Shown here piece by piece: positions 33,476 through 44,226 of a stretch of DNA of 64,000 nucleotides. Made by a program: the position numbers and the translations under genes. Every line of letters begins with the position of its first letter. The first letter of the stretch is position 1. Source of the DNA: Xiphydria camelus (taxonomy: Eukaryota; Arthropoda; Insecta; Hymenoptera; Xiphydriidae); NCBI GenBank assembly GCA_963678675.1, contig OY783199.1, forward strand, positions 14,330,232-14,394,231. The letters are read 5' to 3'. Below the pieces are notes generated by a model, which saw only the letters and a list, made by a program, of their open reading frames with translations, had not been told where the DNA came from and made no database searches.

Positions 33476-35142
33476 TACATAAATGGGAAACCAGTCAGTC
33501 TCATATATCTTGCAGGTTATCACGCCTACATACAATGACACTTGATTTGGCAGATCTTATCTTCTGCTCTGATTTTCTGATTTTATGAAAGTAGCTCCAT
33601 TATCGGAGAATGCGTAAGGAGAAACGACAAAAAATGAGTGTAACAGCTATTCCTTGGAATTGTCCCAGGGAGACGTATCTTTCAGATTACATCGACGTTT
33701 CTAATCATCCTCATATCTCCGAAATAGTTGCACCGATTTGCTTATAAATAAGCTTAATCGAAACCGCGGTTGTAGATCTATATAGTGATGTTAATACATA
33801 CGAGGGATATCTCATAAGTAAGTTCCACTATTTTTTAAACCCGTTTGTTTGGCGGGAAAAGTTTGAAATTTGGAGGGAATATTTATCTGTGTGTCGAGTG
33901 CAAGCCCTGTAAAATTCATATGCACGTGCATTCATCGCAAGGTCAGTCACGCTCCTGTCGTGATGGAGACTCCCTCGAGGGCGCTTCTCACGAAACCTTG
34001 CGCAATCTTCTGGATGTTACGGCTACTTCGAGTGGACATCGTCCTTTTTCTCTCCAGGGAGGTCAACAATAGGAACAAAAACACCGACGGCAGCTCCAAC
34101 AGAGATGTTGGTCTCACACCTATCTGGAGTGCTGCGAGTTAGCGGCCACGTAGACTCGACTGTAGCGGAAACTGGTCGCTTCCGAATTGAAGATCGATGG
34201 GGACATCTTCATGCCGACCGACACAGTCAGTAAGTATGAACCAACTTGATAGGAAGCATGAAATTTTAATGACGTTAGCCGAAAACTGGTGAATTATTGA
34301 AAAAAAAACTAGTCGGCTAAACGTGTTTTCGTATGAAGAAGTACGAAGCTTAATTAAAAGGTTTTGTGAGTCGCCCGTTTTTTTAATAATTAATTAACTA
34401 ATATTTCCCTACTCAAAATTCCCGTCGAAGGCAGATAACAAAACGTACTCGCTTACTATGCGTTTTTGGCCCCGTATTTCCTATCATATAGTAACAAGAC
34501 AGAATGTGTCTGTGCCAGTACGTACCGAGTGAGTCAAAGATACGAGTATATCCGTTTCTGTAAGGTTCTTAGCCGATATGAGAGTATGTGCATCTATCAG
34601 TTGTTATGAGCATTATATCCATGGTGATGTGAATAACCGGATAAAAGAAATGTCCGTTTGTATATGGTTCTCACCCGTAAGAACGTAAGCATAAAAACAT
34701 CCTATTTTATTGTCATTTGTTAGCAAATGCGAGGTCAAAAATGCGTAGTAAGCAGATATACGTTTCATTTTACCCGTCTTTGATGGGAACAAACACCTCC
34801 GAGATTTAGTAATGTGTATATTTCGTGTACTATATGTCTGTTGCGATGTACACCTTATAAAAGCACGAGAGCTTCTTTGACATAAATATAGTGCCTTTAA
34901 CTCATTCCAAGATACTGCCTAATTTAAGTATGTAAATTCTTCTTATCAAAGTATCGTGCTTTAAAGTGACGACCAGTTATCCTGTTATCTTTCGTTTTAT
35001 TATACATTATTTTCTGCGATACACTATTATTTATTACATATTCAGTACCATTTTGCATTAAACTTCTGTATGAAACCATTATTGCAAATCATTTATAAGT
35101 ATATGTGGATTTCCTTTTTTTACATGATAGCTTGTAAAAATA
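33476..35142. other. No gene seen
   Basis: AT-rich sequence. ORFs of 75-90 codons at 33845-34142 overlap in two frames and show no signature. No repeat border is recognised. Confidence 0.5.
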
Positions 35143-35543
35143 TACAGGGTGTCTCATGGCTTATACCCCAGCGAGTACCAGCGTATTTGTCATAACACAT
35201 TGAATAAGATGCAGGTTTTCCGAATGAACTTGGTTGTGGGACTTTGGAGAAATTTAATATTGAAATTACTGAATTTTATCAATAGAAAAGTCACCTTAGT
35301 TCATTCACAAGTCACCAGTTCGAATGTGCTACACACTTTCACTGCCCGTTGTCAAAATTACGTTCGACGTAACTAAAGTTATTTTTCCATTGATAACATT
35401 CAGTAATTTTAATATTGAATTTCTTGAGAGTCCTGCAACCAATTTTGTTCGGGAAACTTGCATCTTATTCAATTTGTCATCCCAAATACGCTGGTGTCTA
35501 CTGGGGCATAAGTCGTGGGACACTCGGTATACGTTGTGTTTAT
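35143..35543. repeat. 400-bp palindromic fold-back MITE
   Basis: Left arm 35143-35310 and right arm about 35370-35543 are inverted copies (GTGTCTCATGGCTTATACCC left; GTGTCCCACGACTTATGCCC right, read inward). Divergence between the arms is moderate. The overlapping plus and minus ORFs here are mirror images of the arms. Confidence 0.85.
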
Positions 35544-35920
35544 GCAAACACGTAAAAAAGCGAATAATGTAACTAGTCGGATGGATGCAAATTCAACGAA
35601 TCTTTGAATACTGCGGTTAATCTCGGATATCGGACAAAGCGAATATGTTGCTCATAGCTGCGGATACAAATTATGTTCGCGCGAGCAGATTACTGCGATA
35701 ATAAACTCCTGACAAATAATTACGAACTATTATTCCCCGTCTTCACACGTGTATAACAACAGTCACCAGGCAGCTCAGATATACTCGCACTTTTCATAGA
35801 AACGTAAATATATGATTTGTTTATGTAATCGCACATCATCTCTTATATTATATTGATTTTCACGAAAGATTAGGATATGTTTTTAATCGTTACGTACTAA
35901 CAGCATACCACACCTCATAT

Positions 35921-38582
35921 GAGTCGTATATTTGCAAAACTCACTCTTCGACAAAAATTTAAAAATCGAGATATATACGCCATCTGTCTCAGAATATGCA
36001 GAGGAACATTCATAGCATATTGGCCAGGTGTAAAATCCGCTCTTTGAATAGCAATGTGATTTGAAAATATAAGGTTGAATGCAAAACTCACGCGTTGGTT
36101 TCAATATTTGGATGCAAAAGTCACTCTTTACTCTCAGCCTATTAAAATGTCAATATATATTGTCACGTGACCATATCAGCTGATTCCGTTATTCGTTTGT
36201 TTCGTTGGGTTAGTCTAGTGCGCCGATTTCATTGTCTTGTTTAATTGTGTTTTATAATTAAATTAAATTAAATATTAAAGTTCTGAAATGGATGCAGAAC
36301 AAAATATTGTTTCCTGTCCTCCTGGAAAAGGTAGAAATAAAATCCGAAAACAGTCTAAAAGGGAAAAGCTAAAAATTACAAGGTAAACTGAATAAACGAC
36401 CAAATTTTGTTAAACACCTAAGTAAGTATTTCTTTTATTTTATAGATATAGCGCTAAACAATTACCTCTATTTCCGAATTGTGGACACAGTGGGAAACCT
36501 GGATTGCCATACTTTTGTTCAACTTTAAAGATGCAGCAAGTAAAACGTTTCCATGAAATTCTGTACTCTTCAGCAGATAAAGTTAAACAAGATACATTTA
36601 TTCTTAAATGCTGCACTGGGAAAAATCCAAAAAGAACAAATAGAAATAAAAGAAGAAATAGCCAAGTCTCGATTGAATACAATATTCCTGATGACAAGGA
36701 CAACTTTGTTCGTGTATGCAAAAATGCGTTCTTGAGAATAACTGGTATAAGTCGGTTTCGAATTGAAAGAATAGTTGAAAACTTTGTGATAAAGAACAAA
36801 ATTCCAAAAGAAAGAAGAGGTGGTGATCGGGTGGGAAACAAGAATAATGAAAAGAAAAATCAGATTAAGCAGTTCATAGAATCACTAACATGTGTAGAGT
36901 CACATTACTGTAGAAGTAAATCCTCTGAGCGCCGGTATTTCCCATGTGAATTAAATTTTAAAAAATTATATGGAATGTATCTATCAAAGATTCAAAAGAA
37001 CTGCGTAGGATTGAGCTACTTCCGTGATTACGTGAAAAAAAATATATAATTTGGGCTTTGGCTCTCCCAAGAGTGACGTATGCTCTACCTGCTTAAGGTC
37101 CGCTGAAATTTTGAAAACCATTGAAGTCGAAAACAACAGAAAGACACATATGGTTGAACAAAAAATACATAAATTAGAGGCCAAAGCTTTTTATAAATTA
37201 CTGAAAACTGAAGATCCATGTGTACAAAATTTTTCTTTTGACTGTCAAAAAAATTTGGCCTTGCCAAAATTACCAGACCAAGCTTGCTACTTTAGCCAAC
37301 AATTAAATTTTAATCACCTAGCTATTGTAGACGGCGATAAACAAAGGTCAAATTTAAGTCCTCCTTATGTGTTTTCCTATGTTTGGTTAGAAACGGATGC
37401 ACCCAAGGATTCTAATACAATATCCTCCGCAATGTATCATCTTTTGAAGAGATTTGACTTCATTGAAGGTACAACAAAAGTACGCTTGTTTGCAGATGGT
37501 TGCGGGGGGCAAAATAAAAATACAATTATTATGGCCATGCTTTCCTCATGGCTCCTTAAAGATGCACCTAAAACCATCGAAACGCTCGAATTCATCTTTC
37601 CAATGGTGGGCCATTCTTACATGCCACCACAGATCGAGTTTTTGGTCTCGTGGAAAGATGCTTGAAGAAAGAAACTGTTACTGTTACTCCTCAGCAATAC
37701 GAAGAAGTGATAGAAAAATACGCAACTGTCAGAAGAATTGACGAATGGAGTCTTTTTGACTGGAGGGGTGTAACGTCTGAAGTTTTTAAAAAACCTGGGG
37801 GTTGGAATTTTGCATTCAACAAAAGCAAAAGGTTTATTCTTACCAGACAAGGAAACGTCAATATTCAAATACGCAGAGAAACCAACTATTGTGCTGATTT
37901 TGGAGTATCTAAAGGGGTATGTAAAAGAGGCAAGAACGTCTCCTTACTTTCACCGAAACTTCTTCCTTATGGAACAACTCTAAAAGGAGATAAATCTTCA
38001 ATTGATAAGTTGTTGACTGCTCACTTCGGTGACAACTGGCAGGACATGCAGGAGCTTGCATTGTATAAAAAAGTCTTATATCCATCAACCGAAGATGAAA
38101 ACAACAGTGATACTGATGAGGTGGCTTTGGAAGGTGAAGAATGTACGAATCCAGCGTATGGCGACTTCGAAATTTAATTTCTAGATCGGCAAAGGCCGGT
38201 CCATGTGCAGAGTCACGATTAAAAGAATATAATATTTATTTTTTGTATATTCTTAATAAAGTTATTCTCACATACAGTTGTTCATACTAACATTTTTTTT
38301 TATTTTCACTATTCGTTACATCATATCGGGTGCAAAACTAACTCAATGATTTACTTAGGTGAAAAGTAACTCTTTACTATTTACAGATGTAAATTATGAC
38401 TGTTTCACTAACCAATGATTTTTGAAATTATTGTCAACTGATTAAGGTTTTGTAGTAGGTACGTATAATCTAGTGATATATTTTTAACACTCCCGTAAAC
38501 TCAGAATGCTTTCAAACAGTTTTCTGTAAATATCTCAAAACGACATTACCAGCAAAGAGTGAGTTTTGAAAATATACGACTC
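35921..38582 (+). mobile_element. Sola-like DNA transposon with 4-bp ATAT duplication
   Basis: Inverted ends are GAGTCGTATATTTGCAAAAC (35921) and, from the right, GAGTCGTATATTTTCAAAAC (38582), each followed by TCACTCTT. ATAT flanks at 35917-35920 and 38583-38586. Several inner TGCAAAA(A/C)T(C/A)ACTC-type motifs near both ends could be transposase sites. A 4-bp duplication and a GAG start are compatible with the Sola superfamily, as I recall it. Confidence 0.75.
36288..38177 (+). pseudogene. DUF7869/Sola-like transposase, two exons, two frameshifts
   Basis: Exon 1 runs from ATG 36288 (MDAEQNIVSCPPGKG) to 36382, with donor GTAAAC. Exon 2 starts at 36446 after TTTTATAG, and the phases match. 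Domains in order: a basic N-terminus, YSAKQLPLFPNCGHSGKPGL, a helical region with FLRITGISRFRIERIVE, VESHYCRSKSSERRYFP, CSTC with downstream Cys, then VRLFADGCGGQNKNTIIMAM and FPMVGHSYMPP, which form the core of the fold, and an acidic tail ending PAYGDFEI. Extra bases shift the frame in an A8 run near 37035-37042 (one base) and in CCACCACA near 37625 (two bases). Removing them would leave about 607 codons. The D in FADGCGGQ and the following GH motif are the likely catalytic neighbourhood. The family name is inferred. Confidence 0.75.
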
Positions 38583-38762
38583 ATATAAATAACACACAAA
38601 CACAAATCTGATCTGTAAATTTTTCGTGCGGATATCGCGTACTTAAACCTAATACTTTCGAATATAATTTTAATTCGTTTTATCCGTGTTTGATGGACAT
38701 TTTGGGCAGGGCAGGCCGAGAAGTTATTCGGGACTCTCGGGGCATTTTCTACTAAGGCCGCT

Positions 38763-39543
38763 ATCTCACGGGTCGGTGTGGTTTCGGCGCGGTAAGAGTA
38801 TACGGTAATAGATATTTTCGTTATAAGGACGTGAAGCGCCATTTCTAACGAGTGTGAAGTTTTCCGCACGAGCGAAGCGAGTGCGGCAATCACACGAGTT
38901 AAAACGACGCGAAACGCCCTTATAACGAATTCTATTTTTTGTCACTAAGTGTGAAATACGAGGTTGATGGGGTTGAGGACGCCCGTGAAACCGAGTTTTA
39001 CGCACTGAGTGACGAAAATATCGTACCGATGCTTTACTAGCCAGCCTCGCTCATGACCTCGGTATGCTGGCGGCGCGACGCCGCGCATTTCATTTCATGC
39101 CATTCCGCGGCGGAGGAAACATGTCGTCTAGTAATTCGAGTGATGAAGGTATCATTTTAATGTATAATTATTTTAAAAATCGAAGAAAGAAGAAATTTTG
39201 GGTCCATCCATACATTGAAAGGAACTAACTATCCATGGTAGCAGTAGCTGCAAGAGAATTAAGTGAAAATGACGATAAGTTTAAGGCAATGTATAGGATG
39301 TCTAAAAATTCTTTTCTGGAACTAGTTAGACTCGTGATGCCATTAATAAGTAGAGAAAACACAAACATGAAGGAGTGTAGAGCGTCCTTGATACACTCCA
39401 ACGGGAGGTTCGACCGGGAAAGCCCGACTGCCTAGATTCTTACAGCCTGCAAATGTCGAGACGCGACTGATTGGTGATGTTGCACGCAACATACCGAAAA
39501 CAAACCGCTCCGCGCCAATGCCACACCGACCCGTGTGCGAGGA
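38763..39543 (+). mobile_element. PIF/Harbinger element, internally deleted
   Basis: The end CGGGTCGGTGTGG at about 38769 is mirrored as CCACACCGACCCG at about 39520-39532, with GGCGCGG nearby on both sides. One short Harbinger nuclease fragment lies between them. The 3-bp target duplication is not resolved. Confidence 0.6.
39121..39398 (+). pseudogene. Harbinger nuclease N-terminal fragment
   Basis: One frame from ATG 39121 reads MSSSNSSDEGIILMYNYFKN and RRKKKFWVHPYIERN, then a TAA at 39226, then VAVAARELSENDDKFKAMYR, MSKNSFLELVRLVMP and LISRENTNMKECRA. FWVHP followed by a KF..MYRMS..F..L block is the typical start of HARBI1/PIF nucleases. The frame loses similarity after KECRA, so the DDE domain is deleted. 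Confidence 0.75.
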
Positions 39544-39561
39544 TCGATACAAAATATATGT

Positions 39562-39939
39562 ACCGTATGTATCATCCCAAATTAAACAAGCAGAGATACC
39601 GCCATTGCCGAAACTTTACCGACGGTCAAGAATTTTATAGTTAGAGTTGGCTAGAGAAGAGTGCGCTGTGTGTGCTGCGTGAGAGCGAAAAGTGTCAAAC
39701 GTCTGATTTCCCGATAGCTGTCAATTCGGAAAATCGAAGTATTGAATAATAGACGAAACACTTCGATCTCTTGAATTAACAGCTATCGTGAAATCAGCCG
39801 TTTGACACTTTTCGCTCTCACGCAGCACACACAGCGCACTCTTCTCAAGCCAACTCTAACTATAAAATTCTTGACCGTCGGTAAAGTTTCGGCAATGTCG
39901 GTATCTCTGCTTGTTTAATTTGGGATGATACATACGGTA
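39562..39939. mobile_element. 378-bp palindromic MITE, copy 1
   Basis: Near-perfect inverted arms start ACCGTATGTATCATCCCAAA and run to a loop around ATTGAATAATAGACGAAACA. The same element is present at about 60737-61116 and 61111-61487. Confidence 0.95.
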
Positions 39940-40240
39940 TAGAGCAGCAACCAGTTTGTATGCTGCACGCATACCGAGCGCGGTGTTTGCTCGAAGCATA
40001 TCGACCCGTGAGACAGCGGTCTAATAGTGCCGGTATCGGTCCCATAGATTGCACCCCGAATGTGTCCACAATTCCTCGCTATCTTCGCGGCATTATTCCG
40101 GTAGGATGCGTGCTCCTTAGCGCTGATGCTCTTATAGGAAGGCATTTTGCACACGGAGCTTATCGTCATAGATGCGTATTAGATGCTACGTACGGAACGT
40201 ATACGCTTTTGTGCTGCTCACTTGTGTTTTTATGGAGAAC

Positions 40241-40479
40241 TGAGGGGGTCAGTGGAAAAGTGGTACAAGTCACAATTTGGATTATTTGAGTTAACTGCAA
40301 AAATGCGGTAGTTAAAGTAAATATCTGTTTAGAAAAAAAAGTGGTATAAGTGGCAACCATACCATTATACACTTATACCATTTTTTTTCGAAACAGATAT
40401 TTACTTTAACCATGCATTTTTGCAGTTAACTCAAATAATCCAAATTGCGACTTGTACCACTTTTCCACTGACCCCCTCA
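40241..40479. mobile_element. 239-bp palindromic MITE
   Basis: Inverted arms of about 110 bp start TGAGGGGGTCAGTGGAAAAG and meet at a GGTATAAGTG/CACTTATACC centre. Arm identity is high (only a few differences), so this is a recent copy. Confidence 0.95.
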
Positions 40480-41454
40480 ACTGTACACGAGGCGTCAGCG
40501 GTGATGATTCATCAAAGTAGACAAACTGCAAATTATTACCGGCCGTACAGCGGTGTTAGTCGCTTAGCATGTGTAGCAAATAGAGGGTCCTATTTTTACA
40601 TAAAATGGCCGATAAAACCGTGTAATTTGTGCAATTAATTGAAAATCATTAGTATTTGTACAATAATATCTTACAAGACTATTCCAAAAAGGATGTCACA
40701 GAAAAAGCTAATGGCTAATCTCCTATTACGATTTCTCTGGATATAGGGATGCACCCAGAGAATCTTCATTTTTTCTTTTTATTCCGACGACGTAGGTACC
40801 AGAGAAGGAATATAATCTTCTTCGTTACTAGACATCGCTTCAACTGCCATTAAATTTGAATTTAAAACGATACCTGTACATTTAATGTACGCCCCGTGTA
40901 CAGTCTTCTAGGCGTATATGAATCGTCGCTGCAGGACGAATCTTGTACGCGTCTATGACGATAAGCCCCGTGTGCAGAATGTCGAACTCTTGCCAGTTGG
41001 ACGCGGCAAACGATATGGAATGCATTAGGTAGCCCTCTTTTAAATGAAACTAAAATATGGCTCTTTTTGAAGTTATGAAATTTACTATATCGTACACGAC
41101 AAGATCTTAAAACTATGCGATATCTATGCCCCCTGTGACGGTTTCCAAATTGCAACATATACATATATTCTACGAGTATATGAAATATTATCCTGGTTGA
41201 AATTTTTTCTGCTACAATTGTTTATTTATATAAAAAATTTCAACGAGTTACTCCAAATATTACGATAAATTACTCCAAAGATGTATTCGATTTTCGTAAC
41301 GATTTGACACACTTTTTCCAAAATTCTCTGAATTTAAATTTTATCGAAATACTCATTAATTATTATTTCCATTAATTCTTGGAATGCTTACATTAAATAA
41401 AACTGGAAGACTCAGAAATTTTTAAGGAAATAAAAATATATTCCATTCTATAAT
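40480..41454. other. No gene; weak inverted similarity
   Basis: CACACGGAGCTTATCGTCAT near 40150 is matched in inverted form near 40965 (ATGACGATAAGCCCCGTGTG). No borders or genes are defined. Confidence 0.4.
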
Positions 41455-41915
41455 TTCTGGTGTCTATGTCTTATGCTTCGTAGTGCTCGATGTCCAGGAA
41501 CAGAAGGATATCCTTCTGCTGGAGCAGAAGTGAGCATCGACCACTATGGATAGTTTCCAGTATCCAGGTCTTCCAATCCGAAATTTTTCGTATCTAGATC
41601 ATCCACTCCGTAGTTCTCGATGATCAGGTCTTTCGCTTCGTAGTCTTCGGTGTCTACGTATTCTGTTCGATAGTTTTTGGTACCCATGTCTCCCGCTCCA
41701 TAGTTTTAGGTGTCCAAGTCTTCTGCTACATAATTTTCATTGTCCAGGTTTCCTGCTTCATAGTTTCCGATGTCCAGGTCTTCCGCCTCATAACAGAAAA
41801 CCTAGACACCGAAAACTTCGGAGCGGAGGGCTTAGGAATCGAAAATGGTGAAGCGGAACACCTGGATACCAAAAGCTATGGAGTGAAGTATATGAACACT
41901 AAATACTGTGGATAA
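41455..41915. repeat. 30-bp minisatellite, locus 3, with inversion
   Basis: About eleven units read on the minus strand (41460-41790), then about four units on the plus strand (from about 41795, AACCTAGACACCGAAAACTT). The array abuts the 300-bp dispersed repeat directly at 41917. Confidence 0.9.
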
Positions 41916-41916
41916 G

Positions 41917-42213
41917 GTTAATTTCACGTTGCGATCGTCAATTTGAAAAAGACGCACTTCGGACTAAGCAATCGCGCCAATCAGAGTGCAACAGTGTCAG
42001 CTGATGAAGTGAGATAGTTATACTCTGCTCATTTCACGTTCCGTTCGTCAATTTGAAAAAAGGACCCACTTCGACTATGTATTCGCGTCAGTCCGAGTAA
42101 AGTGTTTTTAATAATCAACGGACTCCCAGTCGGTGTCACGCGGGAAAAATGCCATCTTACGGTCTAAAAGTAGACTGGAAAAGGCCTCGAAATGGGCACG
42201 AGTGAGGAAAAAT
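41917..42213 (+). repeat. 300-bp dispersed repeat, copy 2
   Basis: Near-identical to 20785-21083. The two copies share both borders, which supports an element about 300 bp long. Confidence 0.9.
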
Positions 42214-42502
42214 GGTTTTCATGAAAGTAATGTTTACCGTGTATATATGCGAAATTGGACTTTGCCCGAGTCGTCAAATTGAACCTGAGTAGACCCTAAA
42301 CCTCCTACCTCAGTAGGAGGTAAAGGATGAAACCAGGTCTTAAATTACATTGAAAACTAGGCCCTGCTTAGCACCTACAACGTCGAGTTATTTCCCGAAT
42401 CCGAGGTTTAAGGAGGAAATAAGGGGGTGCAATTTTCAGAGAAATACACCTTACTCGAGTCGAAATTTAAATTATAATTTGAACCTCTGGATCCTCACTG
42501 AG
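42214..42502. other. No gene seen
   Basis: No supported ORF or repeat border between the 300-bp repeat and the SINE. Confidence 0.4.
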
Positions 42503-42745
42503 GGATTGCAAAAAAGGGAACGCACGCAGTGCTTTTATATTGCTACTTTATATTGCTTTATATTGCATCATATATGAAAAAAAAACCGACACCACTAGTA
42601 CATACCCTACCGGGACTCGAACCTGCGATCCTTAAGGACGAGCTGCTTCGAAACTGGGAATGCTTTCGCACTCTGCCAATTGAGCCACCGACTCTTCGAG
42701 TGGTGTTGGTCGACTCCAGTCATATATAGAAACCGAACATGACAG
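42503..42745 (-). mobile_element. tRNA-derived SINE, copy 2
   Basis: On the minus strand, box A-like GGTGGCTCAATTGGCAGAGT (about 42690-42671) and box B GGTTCGAGTCC (42623-42613) are followed by the shared tail with GTGTCGGTTTTTTT and GCGTTCCCTTTTTTGCAA. The head matches copy 1 (GACTGGAGTCGACCAACA). Confidence 0.85.
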
Positions 42746-42771
42746 TGACTGCTCTCGAAGGTTCTTCTCAT

Positions 42772-42925
42772 TAAATTTTATAAAATAATTTGATACTTTC
42801 TTTTTCAAAACAATAGCGATTATGATAATTAATCATTTATTATTTATGGAATAATTCGGTACAATTTGCACTATTTGAAATATTATTATTATATTAATTT
42901 TGTTATTTTTTAATTTAAAAATCTT
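42772..42925 (+). repeat. AT-rich dispersed repeat, copy 1
   Basis: TTAAATTTTATAAAATAATT through TTTTTTAATTTAAAAATC matches 59757-59912 in the same orientation with about 10 percent divergence. Confidence 0.85.
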
Positions 42926-43020
42926 ATCAAGACACAGTGCATTCACAATAAATTTACGAAGTGTGCACGTTCGTTTCCTTACGTTGTAAAAACATTTTAA
43001 CAATTTCGTAATGAAAAAAA

Positions 43021-43086
43021 AAAACACTACGGGGGAATCGAACCCGGGTCCTTGAGCATGCGAGTCCAGCATGCTACCAGTGTAGC
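43021..43086 (-). other. tRNA-like sequence, probably SINE-derived
   Basis: The minus strand reads GCTACACTGGTAGCATGCTG, GACTCGCATGCTCAAGGACC and CGGGTTCGATTCCCCCGTAG, giving a D-arm-like box A and a good box B. The anticodon loop lacks the invariant U33 and the acceptor stem is imperfect. A T-rich run flanks it. It is more likely a SINE head or tRNA pseudogene than a working tRNA. Confidence 0.5.
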
Positions 43087-43478
43087 TTTTTTTTTTTAGT
43101 TTATAAAATTTGTTTATTAATTCTTTAACAGTCTTATAATGTTTTGGTACAAACAAATTCCCTTAAAAAACTAGCCACGCTTTATCCTAATGCCGAAGAA
43201 CTGACTAAGTTAATTTTAGTAACTCTATCTTCCACCTTATTTTTAACCGTAGTTTAAGTGTGATTTACTATATTGATAAGACTGTTGAATTTTATTAGTC
43301 TGTCAGTCTTTTTGTATTAGCTAAATGAAAAAAAAATGAGAAAAAAAAGCATTTTTGACTTATTCCTGGTTTCTTAAAAACTACTGTACACTTAACACTT
43401 AATACTACGGATATTTACATTTGGTTCTTATGCCCTATTCTCATGTTGCGTTATTTCGTTTTCCCCCGACTCTGTCTC
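43087..43478. other. LINE 3' region, no gene
   Basis: Downstream of the LINE stop codon on the minus strand, so the part nearest 43478 is probably its 3' UTR. No other feature is seen. Confidence 0.4.
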
Positions 43479-43958
43479 TCAGTATGCTGTTTCCAGTCTC
43501 CTTTTGAGAATTGGTATATGAAGCGCTGTGTCATCGAGCCACCAGTATTTCTTGGTGAGTCTATTGTGGTCCCAGTAGTCTGTCTTTGGGATTGCAGTTG
43601 AGTATTTCAGTCTGCCTATATTATTATATGAAGTTGGTAGCTTTTTATTTAGCTTGTGACATCCCTGGTGGTAAATCACAGGGATGTTGTCTGCATTTTG
43701 GATAATCTCTATTCTGTCCATGTATGTGAACGCTTGCGGCTGCAGGTAACCAGTGGCAGCTCCGTGATTAGCGATAATTGGATCTACATGTGCTATCCTT
43801 CTGATGACGTCATTCTCTATGGTGGTCATCGCTTGGTAGTAATCTCTCGTCAATTTGATGATGAAGTTATCGATTCGGGGTATCTCGGCCATATCGTAGA
43901 TTTTCTTGTTGCTTACCATCTTTCTGTAATTAGAGTGCTCGGACCGATACATTCGTAA
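43479..43958 (-). pseudogene. LINE ORF2 C-terminus
   Basis: About 160 residues continue the ORF2 tail: CLRMYRSEHSNYRKMVSNKK, IYDMAEIPRIDNFIIKLTRD, YYQAMTTIENDVIRRI, and an end with YWWLDDTALHIPILKRRLET. Removing the Transib insertion and one GCATG rejoins the frame so that SCLRAC runs directly into LRMYRS, as expected for this family. Confidence 0.85.
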
Positions 43959-43963
43959 GCATG

Positions 43964-43996
43964 CACTGTGGCCCATTTCACGAATACCGCGGAAAA
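43964..43996. repeat. Left Transib end, RSS-like
   Basis: CACTGTG, then a 22-bp interval, then AAAAGAAAA. The right end (47236-47268, inverted) reads CACAGTG, the same 22-bp interval with one change, then AAAAAAATC. The spacing from heptamer to A-rich nonamer-like block is close to the 23-bp recombination signal of V(D)J recombination. Confidence 0.85.
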
Positions 43997-44226
43997 GAAA
44001 ATGAAGTTCATAATTTCGTGTTTAGTACCCTGTAATATGGTAGAGGAGGCGCCACTGTATATCGGTGCGGGTCCATAACGAGTTGGGCCCTCATGTATCA
44101 CGTGCTACACCGAGTCAAACTTAACCAGCTATGCAGCGTTCTCGCCTCGTGGAAATCACGGGAATTCACAGTGGCATTTCAACAAGAATATCTTTAGTTC
44201 TAAGTGCTTGTTTTCATTTCGGCAAA

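Noticed and set aside
33240..33476. Minus-strand decapeptide-repeat protein
   Set aside because: Produced by a 30-bp minisatellite; the other two loci contain stops, so no evidence of coding at present.
39860..40289. Overlapping ORFs on both strands
   Set aside because: Partly within a palindromic MITE and mirrored between strands; no protein signature.
43021..43086. Functional tRNA gene
   Set aside because: The box B is good but U33 is absent, the acceptor stem is poor and the context is repeat-rich; treated as SINE-like or pseudo-tRNA.
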